Origin: Ureibacillus galli
GTDB taxonomy: Bacteria > Bacillota > Bacilli > Bacillales_A > Planococcaceae
Length of the DNA: 64,000 bases
Assembly: GCF_014836845.1 (NCBI RefSeq)
Contig: NZ_JACSQA010000007.1
Coordinates: 48,011-112,010, forward strand
Direction: 5' to 3'
The translations under genes and the position numbers were made by a program. Of this stretch, positions 47,977 to 58,645 are shown one piece after another. Position 1 is the stretch's first letter. Every line of letters begins with the position of its first letter. The notes below the pieces were generated by a model that was not told the DNA's origin, did not search any database, and saw only the letters and a program-made list of their open reading frames with translations.

Positions 47977-49089
47977 TTATTTTTCACTATTTTTGGATTT
48001 CAAATGATGATTTACTGTAGAAGTACTAATTCCTAAAATATCTGCTATTTTAGCTTGTGAAATTTTATTATTAATTTGTTTTAGAGCAAGAGCCATTTGC
48101 TTATTAAAATTCCCTTTATGGTCTCCGCTTACAAAATCTTTGAGGTTATTTATTAATGCACTAACTGGCTCAATTTCATCTATAATAATCTGCCTTAAAA
48201 CTTTGTCACTGATTTGTTTAATATCAGAAGGCGTTACCTTTTCAACCGATTTCGCAACCCCTCTTAAAACTGACTCTTGAATGGCAACTATTTCATTATT
48301 AAATCTCATATTCCACAACTTATATCTTTGTTCTTCACTAGGAAATGGCATTTCTATTTTTAAATCAAATCTCCTCCATATAGCACTATCTAAAAATTCA
48401 GGATGATTTGTTGCAGCAATAATAATTGAATGATTTGGCCACTCTTCTAGTTCTTTTAAAAGAACGTTAACAATCCTCTTTAGCTCTCCTAAGTCAGTAG
48501 GATCATCTCTTCTTTTAGCCACAGCATCAAATTCATCCAATAATAAGACCGACGGACTCTCTTTCCCATAATCAAGAACCTTTTTCAAATTTTGACCAGT
48601 TTTCCCTAAATAACTAGAAATGGCAGAAGATAAATCTAAAGTAATTAGTGGCAATGTTAAGTTTGCTGATACATACTTCGCTAACATTGTTTTCCCTACA
48701 CCGGGTGGTCCATATAACAACAAACTATTTGGCGGTTTTATACCATTTGATAATAACTTTGGAGCCATTTCTCGTTCTTTAAAAAACCTTTTTATTATTT
48801 CTTCTACTTCATTATCAAGAATTATAGTTTCGTCAAATAAGGCGGGATCTTGAATATTTACCAAAGAATTAAAAGAATCTTTATCAATTGGGGGTGAATT
48901 AACACCCAGTGACCTTGTCAATGATGCACCTGCATTATAGTTTGCAATTATTTCTGCTAGCTCTTCGGAAATATTAGGACTTTCCTTTTTTATCTTTCTC
49001 ATAATACTAAGAGCTGATAATTCAACAGTCCTTTTATCACCTTCAAGAGAGGCTCTAATAAGAGCTGGTAATTGTTTGTGAATACTCAA
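47977..49089 (-). CDS. AAA ATPase with C-terminal HTH, partner of the subtilase
   Basis: 370 residues from a TTG after AGGAAGG. An N-terminal helical region (1-95) precedes one AAA module of FtsH/Vps4 type: Walker A GPPGVGKT (127-134), Walker B LLLDEFDAV (Asp185, Glu186), sensor 1 AATNHPE (Asn228), arginine-finger pair RR at 239-240 (IWRRFD). Residues ~343-364 form a helix-turn-helix (ISQAKIADILGISTSTVNHH). An ATPase of this kind could unfold substrates for, or hold in check, the protease. The HTH could let it bind its own promoter. First gene of the operon. Confidence 0.85.
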   Translation of the reverse strand: MSIHKQLPALIRASLEGDKRTVELSALSIMRKIKKESPNISEELAEIIANYNAGASLTRSLGVNSPPIDKDSFNSLVNIQDPALFDETIILDNEVEEIIKRFFKEREMAPKLLSNGIKPPNSLLLYGPPGVGKTMLAKYVSANLTLPLITLDLSSAISSYLGKTGQNLKKVLDYGKESPSVLLLDEFDAVAKRRDDPTDLGELKRIVNVLLKELEEWPNHSIIIAATNHPEFLDSAIWRRFDLKIEMPFPSEEQRYKLWNMRFNNEIVAIQESVLRGVAKSVEKVTPSDIKQISDKVLRQIIIDEIEPVSALINNLKDFVSGDHKGNFNKQMALALKQINNKISQAKIADILGISTSTVNHHLKSKNSEK

Positions 49090-49090
49090 A

Positions 49091-49203
49091 ATTCGATACC
49101 TTCCTTTCTTTTTGGATAATCGAATAAATAAATTCTATATAATATATATGTTTATGTCAAATATATTCGATATAAAATATAATAACGATTTCATCGAATA
49201 CAT
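49091..49203. promoter_or_regulatory. Repeated ATCGAATANAT motif upstream of the AAA/subtilase operon
   Basis: ATCGAATAAAT (49119-49129, plus), ATCGAATATAT (49161-49171, minus), ATCGAATACAT (49193-49203, plus), and a shorter ATCGAAT (49091-49097, minus) next to the AAA start. They fill an AT-rich divergent gap between the AAA gene and the ImmA gene, so they are candidate operators. Confidence 0.6.
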
Positions 49204-49293
49204 TAATTTTAAAATTAACTATAAAATTTGTTTTTTTTGATTTATACTAATCAGGAACATAAGTTCGTATTATTGTGTATTGGAGATGGTCTT

Positions 49294-49797
49294 ATGTACA
49301 CCATGAGTCACACAGAGGACTTTATCAAAGATTTGTATCTTCGAATTGGAATTTTGAAACCGCAGCAACTTAACTATCATAAGATAGCTAATGGGTTAGG
49401 TGTTAAATTGTTTTATTGGGACGATTCAAGTCAAGCTCTATTCTTAAAAGACCTAGCGTGTATATTTTTGAATAGAAATCTAACTCAGCAAGAATTGTGG
49501 CAAGATTTTTGTCACGAGTTAGCTCACGTTCTATTTCATTGGGGAAATCAACGACGTATGAGTGAAAGTTTCAGACAATACCAAGAAACTAAAGCAAACC
49601 AATTTATGTATCATGCTTGTGTCCCCTCTTTTATGCTGAATGAATTAAATATATTTGACGCTACATATGAATCAGTAAGAAGTGTATGCAAACTATTCAA
49701 CGTTGAATATGAATTTGCACTAAAAAGAATAAGGCAATTCATACAAAAAAAGAGATTTATGCAGAATTTAGATACCAAATCGTTTCAACATATGTAA
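49294..49797 (+). CDS. ImmA/IrrE family metallopeptidase
   Basis: Start at the ATG 49294, 8 nt after GGAG. 167 residues. Zinc protease motif HELAH (74-78) with a downstream third ligand in QETKANQF (Glu98). ImmA-type proteases cleave or inactivate cI-like repressors on DNA damage or antirepressor signals. Its usual position is directly after the repressor; here the AAA/subtilase pair lies between. It is followed by the integrase. Confidence 0.85.
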   Translation: MYTMSHTEDFIKDLYLRIGILKPQQLNYHKIANGLGVKLFYWDDSSQALFLKDLACIFLNRNLTQQELWQDFCHELAHVLFHWGNQRRMSESFRQYQETKANQFMYHACVPSFMLNELNIFDATYESVRSVCKLFNVEYEFALKRIRQFIQKKRFMQNLDTKSFQHM

Positions 49798-49863
49798 AAG
49801 TAATGTTATAAGCTTTTAAAGCACTTAAAAATAACATACATTTTATTTTAAGGAGTGGTAAAT

Positions 49864-51069
49864 ATGCATTGTGAAGAGATTACTTTAAAATCAGGTCAGA
49901 AAAGATGGACTTGTGTTGCTGATGGTCCAGCAGACCCTATTACCGGTAAAAGAAAGCAAATTTGGAGAAGAGGAAAAACTAAAAGAGAAGCCGCTAATCG
50001 CGTGAAGGAAGCAATTAGACTACTCGAAATGGATGGGATTGACGAACGTGTAGGTAAGAAGATGACATTCGATGCCCTAGCAAATGAGTGGATTGAAACT
50101 TATTCATTAACTGGTGTGAAGCGTGGTAGTGTGAGAATTCGCGAAAAAGAAATCAAAATACTTAATAAACATATTGCAAAAATGCCTATTTCAGAAATTT
50201 CTCACTCAAAATACCAAAAATTATTAAATAAATTATCTGCTGAATATGCACGTAATACAGTTTCTGGCGTACATACAACAGCTGGGATGATTTTTAAATA
50301 TGCTGTAAAAGATAAATTAATCAAAGATAATCCAACTACAGGGGCAGTTTTGCCAAAAAAACGAAAAACTGTTGAAGAAATCGAATCCGAACCATTAGAT
50401 GAAGGATATTTAACTACCGAAGAAGTTAATGACTTTTTGGATGCAGTTACTAAGCATGGACTAGATTTAGATATCGAACGTTTTTACTTACTAGCATTTA
50501 CAGGAATGCGATCTGGAGAGTTATGCGCTTTAAAGTGGTCTGATATTGATTTCAGGAATAATACAATTCGAATTACCAAAACTTTATATAACGAAGATAA
50601 CAATATGAGAAAATACGTATTGACACCGCCGAAAACAGAAGGTTCTATTCGAACAATTGAAGTAGCAAAAGAAATAATGGACTTATTAAAATCGCACCGC
50701 AAACGACAAATGAAAGTGACAGCAAAATACAGAGAAGTTGAATTGAATGAATATCACGATGGAAACTTTGTATTTTGCCGTGTGAATGGCTATCCGTTCA
50801 TTCAAAAGAATATTATTAATCGTATGGCTCGCATTTTGGAATTTACAAACATTCAAAAAAATGCAACACCTCATATATTTAGACACACACATATTAGTAT
50901 GCTTACTGAGGCTGGTGTGGATTTGAGTACAATAATGGAACGTGTAGGGCATGATGATATGCAAACAACGTTAAAAATTTATACACACGTTACAAAGAAA
51001 ATGAAAAAAGATGCTTCCGAAAAAGTTACAAACCAATTCGGAAACATCTTAAAAAACATTATTTTTTAA
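49864..51069 (+). CDS. int: Tyrosine-type site-specific integrase
   Basis: ATG at 49864, 8 nt after AAGGAG. 401 residues: AP2-like arm-binding N-terminus (KSGQKRWTCVADGPADPITG), SAM-like core (FDALANEWIETYSLTG), catalytic domain with Arg216 (AFTGMRSGELCALKW), His337-x-x-Arg340 (PHIFRHTHISML), His363 (VGHDDMQTT) and Tyr373 (KIYTHV). It adjoins attR, 95 bp from the core. It recombines phage attP with attB in the groEL 3' end. Confidence 0.95.
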   Translation: MHCEEITLKSGQKRWTCVADGPADPITGKRKQIWRRGKTKREAANRVKEAIRLLEMDGIDERVGKKMTFDALANEWIETYSLTGVKRGSVRIREKEIKILNKHIAKMPISEISHSKYQKLLNKLSAEYARNTVSGVHTTAGMIFKYAVKDKLIKDNPTTGAVLPKKRKTVEEIESEPLDEGYLTTEEVNDFLDAVTKHGLDLDIERFYLLAFTGMRSGELCALKWSDIDFRNNTIRITKTLYNEDNNMRKYVLTPPKTEGSIRTIEVAKEIMDLLKSHRKRQMKVTAKYREVELNEYHDGNFVFCRVNGYPFIQKNIINRMARILEFTNIQKNATPHIFRHTHISMLTEAGVDLSTIMERVGHDDMQTTLKIYTHVTKKMKKDASEKVTNQFGNILKNIIF

Positions 51070-51145
51070 CTTTTTTTGAAAAAAGTTAGATTTTCGTTAG
51101 TTTTTCGGCGAATAATATAAAAATAAGTCTTATAAACCTTGATAT

Positions 51146-51163
51146 ATAAGGATTTTCCTTATT

Positions 51164-51167
<4 letters not shown>
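51146..51167 (+). terminator. Integrase terminator within the attR phage arm
   Basis: Stem ATAAGGA / TCCTTAT with loop TTT, followed by TTTTATT, directly before the core. It would stop integrase transcription from entering groEL antisense. Confidence 0.65.
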
Positions 51168-52817
<1,650 letters not shown>

Positions 52818-52901
52818 CTATTCAAAATCAAAAGTAGCATGGAGCGCCGAAGAAACGTATGTAAAGGCGCTCTTTATTTCTTAAGATTAACTTTCAACTC
52901 A

Positions 52902-53186
52902 TTAACCAATAACTGCTAATACATCACTTTCACGAAGAATTAAATATTCTTTGCCTTCGTATTTCACTTCTGTGCCTGAGTATTTAGAGAAAATAATACG
53001 ATCTCCTTCTCTTACATCAAGCTCGACACGTGAGCCGTTATCTAGTACACGACCAGTTCCCACAGCAACAACATTACCTTCTTGTGGTTTTTCCTTTGCT
53101 GAATCTGGAAGTACAAGTCCTGATGCTGTTTTTTCTTCCACCTCAACTAGTTCGATAATGATACGATCACCTAATGGTCTTAACAA
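52902..53186 (-). CDS. groES: Co-chaperonin GroES (Hsp10)
   Basis: Start is the TTG at 53186, nine bases after AGGAGG, giving the usual (M)[19 protein letters not shown], 94 residues. Mobile loop [18 protein letters not shown] and [20 protein letters not shown] are typical. It caps GroEL. First gene of the operon. Confidence 0.96.
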   Translation of the reverse strand: MLRPLGDRIIIELVEVEEKTASGLVLPDSAKEKPQEGNVVAVGTGRVLDNGSRVELDVREGDRIIFSKYSGTEVKYEGKEYLILRESDVLAVIG

Positions 53187-53225
53187 GTGAAACAACCTCC
53201 TACAAATTTTAGTTTGTATATCTTA

Positions 53226-53252
53226 TTAGCACTCTCTTCTTATGAGTGCTAA
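53226..53252. promoter_or_regulatory. CIRCE operator of groESL
   Basis: TTAGCACTC-N9-GAGTGCTAA, a perfect CIRCE element, 40 bp upstream of groES; binding site of HrcA. A TATTAT/TATAAT -10 and TTGCAA -35 lie further upstream (minus strand, ~53258-53296). Confidence 0.95.
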
Positions 53253-53441
53253 CACAATTATTATAATAATGAATTATTTTTAGATTTGCAAGTATGAAGC
53301 GTTAAAAAATTTTGTTTTCTTTCCATATTCCTCTACAATAGGAAATAGAGGTGATGCTTCCTTGAAAGAGCGACCCGCCTGTTAGTTTAACTTTATATTT
53401 TATGTTTTAAACAAGAGATTTAGAAAGAGGGATATAATCGA

Positions 53442-54179
53442 TTGAATACTTCTACCAAAATCCAAACTCAAAAAACTGCCTTTTTCGTTTTATTAACCTA
53501 CATATTGTTTCAATTATCTGGGTTTCTATTATTAATTCCACCTATTAAGGGATTCTTCCTTCAATTTTTTGTGGAAAATGCACAACAATCTGGCGTTGCA
53601 TTAGCTGCTTGGTGGTCTACAGTAACTGCTGCAATTGCATTCTTAGTTTGTATATTCTTAATAAGTAAAAATAAGAACTTCTGGAACGTATTTAAAGGAG
53701 AAAAAGCTTCAATTCCCGTATCCATCGGTTGGGGGATTATCGGTTTTTTCCTTGTTTATCTCGGTCAGACAATAGGTGCAACAATTGAGTTAGCCCTTGG
53801 TATTGAATACGGTAGTGAAAATACTAAAACGATTATGCTTGTAACAGAAATTGCGCCGGTTATGATTCTCGCGACAGTGTTATTTGGCCCAATATTAGAA
53901 GAATTAGTATTTCGTCGCGTTGTCTTTGGATCATTAATCCAAACTCAAAACTTCTGGGTAGCTGGTATCGTTAGTTCGGTTATTTTTGCTGCGATTCATT
54001 TAGATTTCACGCATATTATTTTATATACGATTAGCGGATTCGTTTTCGCTTTCCTTTACTATAAAACAAGACGTTTACTTACATCGATCATTGCCCATAT
54101 GATGTTAAACGGCTTTGTCACATTAATTCAATTAAATGCAGATAAGCTTCAGCAATTTATGGACCAAATCCCTAAATAA
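53442..54179 (+). CDS. CPBP intramembrane metalloprotease (YdiL-like)
   Basis: 245 residues from a TTG. About seven membrane helices. CPBP/Abi motifs: EELVFRRVVFGSL (EExxxR) and FAAIHLDFTH (H), plus AHMMLNGFVTLI. Same place as ydiL beside groESL in Bacillus. The family includes CAAX-type proteases and bacteriocin self-immunity proteins; the substrate here is unknown. Confidence 0.85.
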   Translation: MNTSTKIQTQKTAFFVLLTYILFQLSGFLLLIPPIKGFFLQFFVENAQQSGVALAAWWSTVTAAIAFLVCIFLISKNKNFWNVFKGEKASIPVSIGWGIIGFFLVYLGQTIGATIELALGIEYGSENTKTIMLVTEIAPVMILATVLFGPILEELVFRRVVFGSLIQTQNFWVAGIVSSVIFAAIHLDFTHIILYTISGFVFAFLYYKTRRLLTSIIAHMMLNGFVTLIQLNADKLQQFMDQIPK

Positions 54180-54183
54180 AAAT

Positions 54184-54230
54184 AATAAGCCTATTTTCAA
54201 AAGAACTTGTCTTTCGAAAATAGGCTTATT
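54184..54230. terminator. Bidirectional terminator between the CPBP gene and tatC
   Basis: 15-bp stem AATAAGCCTATTTTC / GAAAATAGGCTTATT, with T tracts on both sides. Confidence 0.85.
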
Positions 54231-54239
54231 TCTTATTTA

Positions 54240-55067
54240 TTATTGATGATTGGACATTTCTTCAATTTGACGACGTTGTTCTGCTAACAATTGTTCTACT
54301 TGTATTTTTTGTGCTGCCTCTTTTTCTTCCTGTATACGTTTTTCCTCTGCTACTTGATATTTTCTATAGCCAATACGGGCAATGATAATACTCACTTCAT
54401 ATAAAACGAAAAGCGGAATCGAAATCATTATATAAGAAATTATATCTGGCGGGGCTACTAGTACAGCAATAACAAATAAAACAAAATACGAATACTTTCG
54501 GAATTTGACCATAAGTTGTGGATTTAATATCCCCAATCTTGCTAAAAATAACATGACAACTGGTAGTTCGAATATTAATCCAAAAGGTACAACCAATTTA
54601 AATAAAAAGGAGAAATATTCGTTAATACCTATCGTTTGTTGAATATCAAGGTCATTCGATAATGTCATCATAAAGTGCAAAACATTTGGGAATAAAATAA
54701 AATACCCAAATGCTAGTCCCCCGATGAACAGTAAAAATGCATATGGAATATATTTTAACGTCGCTTTCCGTTCCATCTCATGCAACCCTGGTGTAATGAA
54801 TGCCCAAAGTTGATAAAGAATAATTGGCGAAGTAATGATGGTTGCTACAATAAACGTTACTTCTAAATAAACCGTTAGGGGGTCCCCTACTTTAAAAGCG
54901 TTTAAAGTTAATTCCTGTGCTTCTTCACTAATCTGTATAAAACGAATAATCGGCTTTGCAAAATAAAAGCTTACAATTAAAGCTAGAACAAAGAAAACTG
55001 CGCAAATAAAAAGTCGCTTCCTCAATTCCTCTATATGTTCAATAACAGTGAGTTCTTTTGGATTCAT
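54240..55067 (-). CDS. tatC: Twin-arginine translocase subunit TatC
   Basis: Starts at the ATG 55067 (MNPKELTVIEHIEELRKRLF), with AAGGATG upstream; 55079 is an alternative. Six membrane helices and conserved TatC parts (IEELRKRL, FITPGLHEMERK, FGLIFELPVVM, PPDIIS). It recognises twin-arginine signals and, with TatA, exports folded proteins. The charged C-terminal tail is long (~45 residues). Confidence 0.95.
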   Translation of the reverse strand: MNPKELTVIEHIEELRKRLFICAVFFVLALIVSFYFAKPIIRFIQISEEAQELTLNAFKVGDPLTVYLEVTFIVATIITSPIILYQLWAFITPGLHEMERKATLKYIPYAFLLFIGGLAFGYFILFPNVLHFMMTLSNDLDIQQTIGINEYFSFLFKLVVPFGLIFELPVVMLFLARLGILNPQLMVKFRKYSYFVLFVIAVLVAPPDIISYIMISIPLFVLYEVSIIIARIGYRKYQVAEEKRIQEEKEAAQKIQVEQLLAEQRRQIEEMSNHQ

Positions 55068-55086
55068 ATTAAAAGACATCCTTAAC

Positions 55087-55323
55087 TTACTTGTTTTCTT
55101 TATCTACATTTTGTTGCTCGATGACATTAGCGTTCTTTTTATTGATATCTTCGTCATCTTCTACTAACCCGTTTGCTCCCTTTTTGAACTCACGAAGGGT
55201 TGTCCCCACCGCTCTACCTAACTCAGGTAATTTTTTCGGTCCAAAAATTAATAGGGCTACGATACAAATAATAACAACGGCAAATGGTGAAATTGCATTT
55301 AAATGCACAACCACTGTAGCCAC
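55087..55323 (-). CDS. tatA: Twin-arginine translocase subunit TatA
   Basis: 78 residues: one N-terminal helix (FAVVIICIVALLIFGPKKLP) followed by the amphipathic helix ELGRAVGTTLREFKKGANG and an acidic tail. FGPKKLPELGR is diagnostic. It forms the pore with TatC encoded 8 bp downstream. Confidence 0.95.
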   Translation of the reverse strand: MATVVVHLNAISPFAVVIICIVALLIFGPKKLPELGRAVGTTLREFKKGANGLVEDDEDINKKNANVIEQQNVDKENK

Positions 55324-55393
55324 CTCCTCTAATATATGTACATTTTAACGCATCTTGTTGCAATTTGCTAATACATAATGTAAACACTTTGTG

Positions 55394-56026
55394 TCAGTCA
55401 CTATTACGGATTAAGTATATTAATGCTTCTAGCTCGACAGACAAATCGATATTCATTAGCTTCATACTATCCGGCACGTTCAAACGGACAGGTGTAAAGT
55501 TCAAAATCCCTTTGGCATCAATCGCTGCTAATCGATCCGCCATAATTTGTGCTGAGCGGGACGATACCGTTAAAATAGCTAATTCAGCGTTATATTCATG
55601 ATACATTTCCTCTAAACGGTCTGGATGGTAAAGGGGAATCCCATTAACTTCTGTTCCGTCATAAGGTGCTTTTGTATCAAAGGCAACGACAATTCTTGTA
55701 TTATGGTTTTTTTGAAAATTGTATTTTAAAAATGCATTCCCTAGGTTCCCCACACCTATTAAGGCTACGTTCGCCCCTTCATCTTGATCTAGCGTTTGTC
55801 TGAAGAACTCTAATAAATAAAGCACATCATATCCATATCCTTTTTTCCCGAGCGCGCCAAAGTAAGAAAAATCACGGCGAATCGTAGCTGAATCGATTTT
55901 CATCGCTTCACTTAATTCTTGTGAAGATATTCTTCTTTTCCCTTCATTAGCAAAGTTTTGTAAAAAACGATAATAAAGAGGGAGTCGTTTTGTCGTCGCT
56001 TGTGGAATTTTCATTTCTTGCTTCAC
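55394..56026 (-). CDS. rex: Redox-sensing transcriptional repressor Rex
   Basis: 210 residues, GTG start. N-terminal winged helix: [40 protein letters not shown] followed by DFSYFG. C-terminal Rossmann domain: [19 protein letters not shown], binding NADH/NAD. It represses fermentation and respiration genes according to NADH level. Same location as in Bacillus. Confidence 0.96.
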   Translation of the reverse strand: MKQEMKIPQATTKRLPLYYRFLQNFANEGKRRISSQELSEAMKIDSATIRRDFSYFGALGKKGYGYDVLYLLEFFRQTLDQDEGANVALIGVGNLGNAFLKYNFQKNHNTRIVVAFDTKAPYDGTEVNGIPLYHPDRLEEMYHEYNAELAILTVSSRSAQIMADRLAAIDAKGILNFTPVRLNVPDSMKLMNIDLSVELEALIYLIRNSD

Positions 56027-56215
56027 CCATTATCCCCCAATCCGTACTTTCTCGGGGAACTTTTCATTTCCTCGAGTATATTAATTCTCATCCCTTGTAA
56101 TGATAACGAAATCGAAATCGATTTCATCTTACTAAACATGCACAAATAAGTAAAGCATCCACATTGCGAAGGAATTGCTCATCAATTACACTTAAGATAG
56201 AACTGAGGTGTAAAA

Positions 56216-58162
56216 ATGATTGTCTTACAAGTAAATCAATTATATAAATCTTTTGTGACAGATGAAATATTAAGCGGCGTCAAATTAGAAATTCAACATA
56301 GAGACCGGGTTGCTTTAGTTGGGCGTAACGGGGCAGGAAAATCGACATTACTCAAAATCATCGCTGGGCAAATGTCCTATGATTCCGGTGAAATCATTAT
56401 CCCGAAGGATGTGAAAATCGGTTATTTGGAACAACATACAGGGCTTGAATCGAAACTATCGATTTGGGACGAAATGATGACGATTTTCGATTCTTTGCGT
56501 AACCAAGAAAAACATTTACGCACCCTTGAACAACGAATGGCAGATCCAGCTATTTATGGTAACGAGGACATGTATGCCCGTGTGATGGCTGAGTACGATC
56601 AACTACAGCATGACTTCAAAGAAGCTGGGGGGTATCAATATGAAGCAGATACTCGTTCTGTTTTACACGGCATGCAATTTTATGCGGAAGATTATGAAAA
56701 ACCAATTTCATCCCTTTCAGGTGGCCAAAGAACCCGTTTAGCGTTAGCAAAACTTCTATTAAGTAAACCTGATTTATTAATATTGGACGAGCCGACAAAC
56801 CATCTCGATATTGAAACATTAAGTTGGTTAGAAAATTACCTAAAGAGCTATGAAGGTGCGATTTTAATCGTATCCCATGACCGATACTTTTTAGATCAAG
56901 TTGTCTCCATTGTTTATGAAGTTTCTAGAACCCATGTAACAAAATATGTTGGGAATTATAGTGCTTATCTAGCTGAAAAAGCAAAAAACTATGAACGTGA
57001 TATGAAATTGTACGAGCGACAACAGGATGAAAAAGCAAAATTAGAAGCATTTATTCAAAAAAATATTGCCCGCGCTTCTACAACGAAAATGGCCCAAAGC
57101 CGAAGAAAAGTGCTAGAACGTACCGAATGGATGGATGCCCCTGATAGTGATGAACGTTCAGCTAATTTCGGTTTCACAATTGAACGCCAAAGTGGAAATG
57201 ATGTACTATCCATTGACGATTTAATGATTGGCTATGATGGAAAAACGATTTCGAAAAATATTCACATGCGAATTTTCCGTGAAGATCGCATCGCCCTTGT
57301 CGGTCCAAACGGAGTAGGAAAATCCACTTTACTAAAAACGATTGTAAAGGATTTACCGATTCTTTCTGGAGATATTCGATATGGTGTAAACGTTCAAATT
57401 GGTTACTATGACCAAGAACAAGCGAAACTAAAGAGTAATAAATCCGTTCTTCAGGAACTTTGGGATGAATGGCCACTGATGAATGAAAAAGATATCCGTA
57501 CAATTTTAGGCAGATTTTTATTTAGTGGTGATGATGTGACGAAAACGGTCAATGCTCTTTCTGGTGGTGAGAAAGCCCGACTTGCTCTCGCTAAGCTCAT
57601 GATGCAAAAAGCGAATTTACTCGTTCTAGATGAACCGACAAACCATTTAGATTTAGATAGTAAAGAAGTGTTGGAAAACGCATTAATTGATTATCCTGGA
57701 ACATTACTATTCGTTTCTCATGACCGTTATTTTATTAATCGAATCGCTTCAAAGGTAATCGAATTATCAGGAACAGGTTCCTTTGAATATTTAGGTGACT
57801 ATGATTATTACCTTGAGAAAAAACAGGAACTACAAGAATTAGCGGAAATGAAAGCTCAAGCTACATCTGCCAACGTGGAATCCTCTTCCCATCCGAAATC
57901 CTCTACTTCCCAAATTGATAAGGAGGCTAAGAAACGGGAGCGGCAAATTCGACGGGCAGTAGAAGACATCGAAAAAAAGATGACTACTTTAGATGAACAA
58001 ATTAACTTCATAGAAGAGAAACTTTGTGATCCAGAGGTCTTTAAGGATCACGAACAAGTGTTGAAGTATCAATCGGAGTTAGACTTAGCAAAACAAGAAC
58101 ATGATGAACTAGAAGGACAATGGCTTGAACTAAACGAAGAGCTGGAAAACATTATTTCATAG
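56216..58162 (+). CDS. ABC-F family ATPase (YdiF-like)
   Basis: 648 residues, two ABC cassettes with no membrane domain: Walker A GRNGAGKST and GPNGVGKST, signatures LSGGQRTRLALAKLL and LSGGEKARLALAKLM, Walker B LLILDEPTNHLD / LLVLDEPTNHLD. The inter-domain linker carries the ABC-F arm region. A C-terminal coiled coil (~560-648) is present. ABC-F proteins act on ribosomes. Divergent from rex, as ydiF in Bacillus. Confidence 0.94.
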   Translation: MIVLQVNQLYKSFVTDEILSGVKLEIQHRDRVALVGRNGAGKSTLLKIIAGQMSYDSGEIIIPKDVKIGYLEQHTGLESKLSIWDEMMTIFDSLRNQEKHLRTLEQRMADPAIYGNEDMYARVMAEYDQLQHDFKEAGGYQYEADTRSVLHGMQFYAEDYEKPISSLSGGQRTRLALAKLLLSKPDLLILDEPTNHLDIETLSWLENYLKSYEGAILIVSHDRYFLDQVVSIVYEVSRTHVTKYVGNYSAYLAEKAKNYERDMKLYERQQDEKAKLEAFIQKNIARASTTKMAQSRRKVLERTEWMDAPDSDERSANFGFTIERQSGNDVLSIDDLMIGYDGKTISKNIHMRIFREDRIALVGPNGVGKSTLLKTIVKDLPILSGDIRYGVNVQIGYYDQEQAKLKSNKSVLQELWDEWPLMNEKDIRTILGRFLFSGDDVTKTVNALSGGEKARLALAKLMMQKANLLVLDEPTNHLDLDSKEVLENALIDYPGTLLFVSHDRYFINRIASKVIELSGTGSFEYLGDYDYYLEKKQELQELAEMKAQATSANVESSSHPKSSTSQIDKEAKKRERQIRRAVEDIEKKMTTLDEQINFIEEKLCDPEVFKDHEQVLKYQSELDLAKQEHDELEGQWLELNEELENIIS

Positions 58163-58175
58163 TGGATTTTCATTT

Positions 58176-58206
58176 ATACCATGTGCATATGCACATGGTA
58201 TTTTTA
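58176..58206. terminator. Terminator of the ABC-F gene
   Basis: Perfect 13-bp inverted repeat around CATATG (58176-58201), then TTTTATT. Confidence 0.85.
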
Positions 58207-58315
58207 TTATTGGTGAATAATTTACATATATCTTGGTCAATAGACAAATTTCGATAAAAAATTTCCACAAATTTATTCACATGAAAAGTTTAGTAATATC
58301 AACATATCAACACAC

Positions 58316-58484
58316 TTTTCCACATTATCCACAGTTTTATAAAAAAATATCCACATTCTTTTGTGAAAAAATCCATACTATATATAGGTTTATCACAAGT
58401 TATGCACAAGTTATCCCCAGTTTGTGCATAAGTACGAATGTTCGCCTTGACAATTTCAACATTATATTGTTAACCTGTGGATAA
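58316..58484. promoter_or_regulatory. DnaA-box cluster between ABC-F and tsaD
   Basis: Exact TTATNCACA matches: TTATCCACA (58325-58333), TTATGCACA (58400-58408), and on the minus strand 58423-58431 (TTATGCACA) and 58476-58484 (TTATCCACA). One-mismatch copies: 58316-58324, 58347-58355, 58411-58419. No gene is seen in 58207-58600. Confidence 0.8.
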
Positions 58485-58600
58485 AATTTCAGAAAAATTA
58501 TACAAAAAATGAAATAAACAATAAGTGAAAGAAAATGACACAAAAAATAGCGGTTTCCGACAAAGATTATCGTTTTCATATTTTTTTCGGAAAATTAAAA

Positions 58601-58638
58601 AGTCACAAATGTTGATAACTACACAACATTTTGTGACT
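58601..58638 (-). terminator. Terminator of the tsaE-tsaB-rimI-tsaD operon
   Basis: Minus-strand stem AGTCACAAAA-TGTTG / CAACA-TTTGTGACT followed by TTTTTAATTTT. Confidence 0.8.
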
Positions 58639-58645
58639 TCCATTA

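Noticed and set aside
45664..49089. Naming the AAA/subtilase pair as a specific published defence system
   Set aside because: I could not tie it to a named system from sequence alone; the residues and layout are reported instead.
58316..58484. Chromosomal origin oriC
   Set aside because: DnaA boxes are present, but no dnaA/dnaN genes and no clear DNA-unwinding element; a titration-type cluster is more likely.
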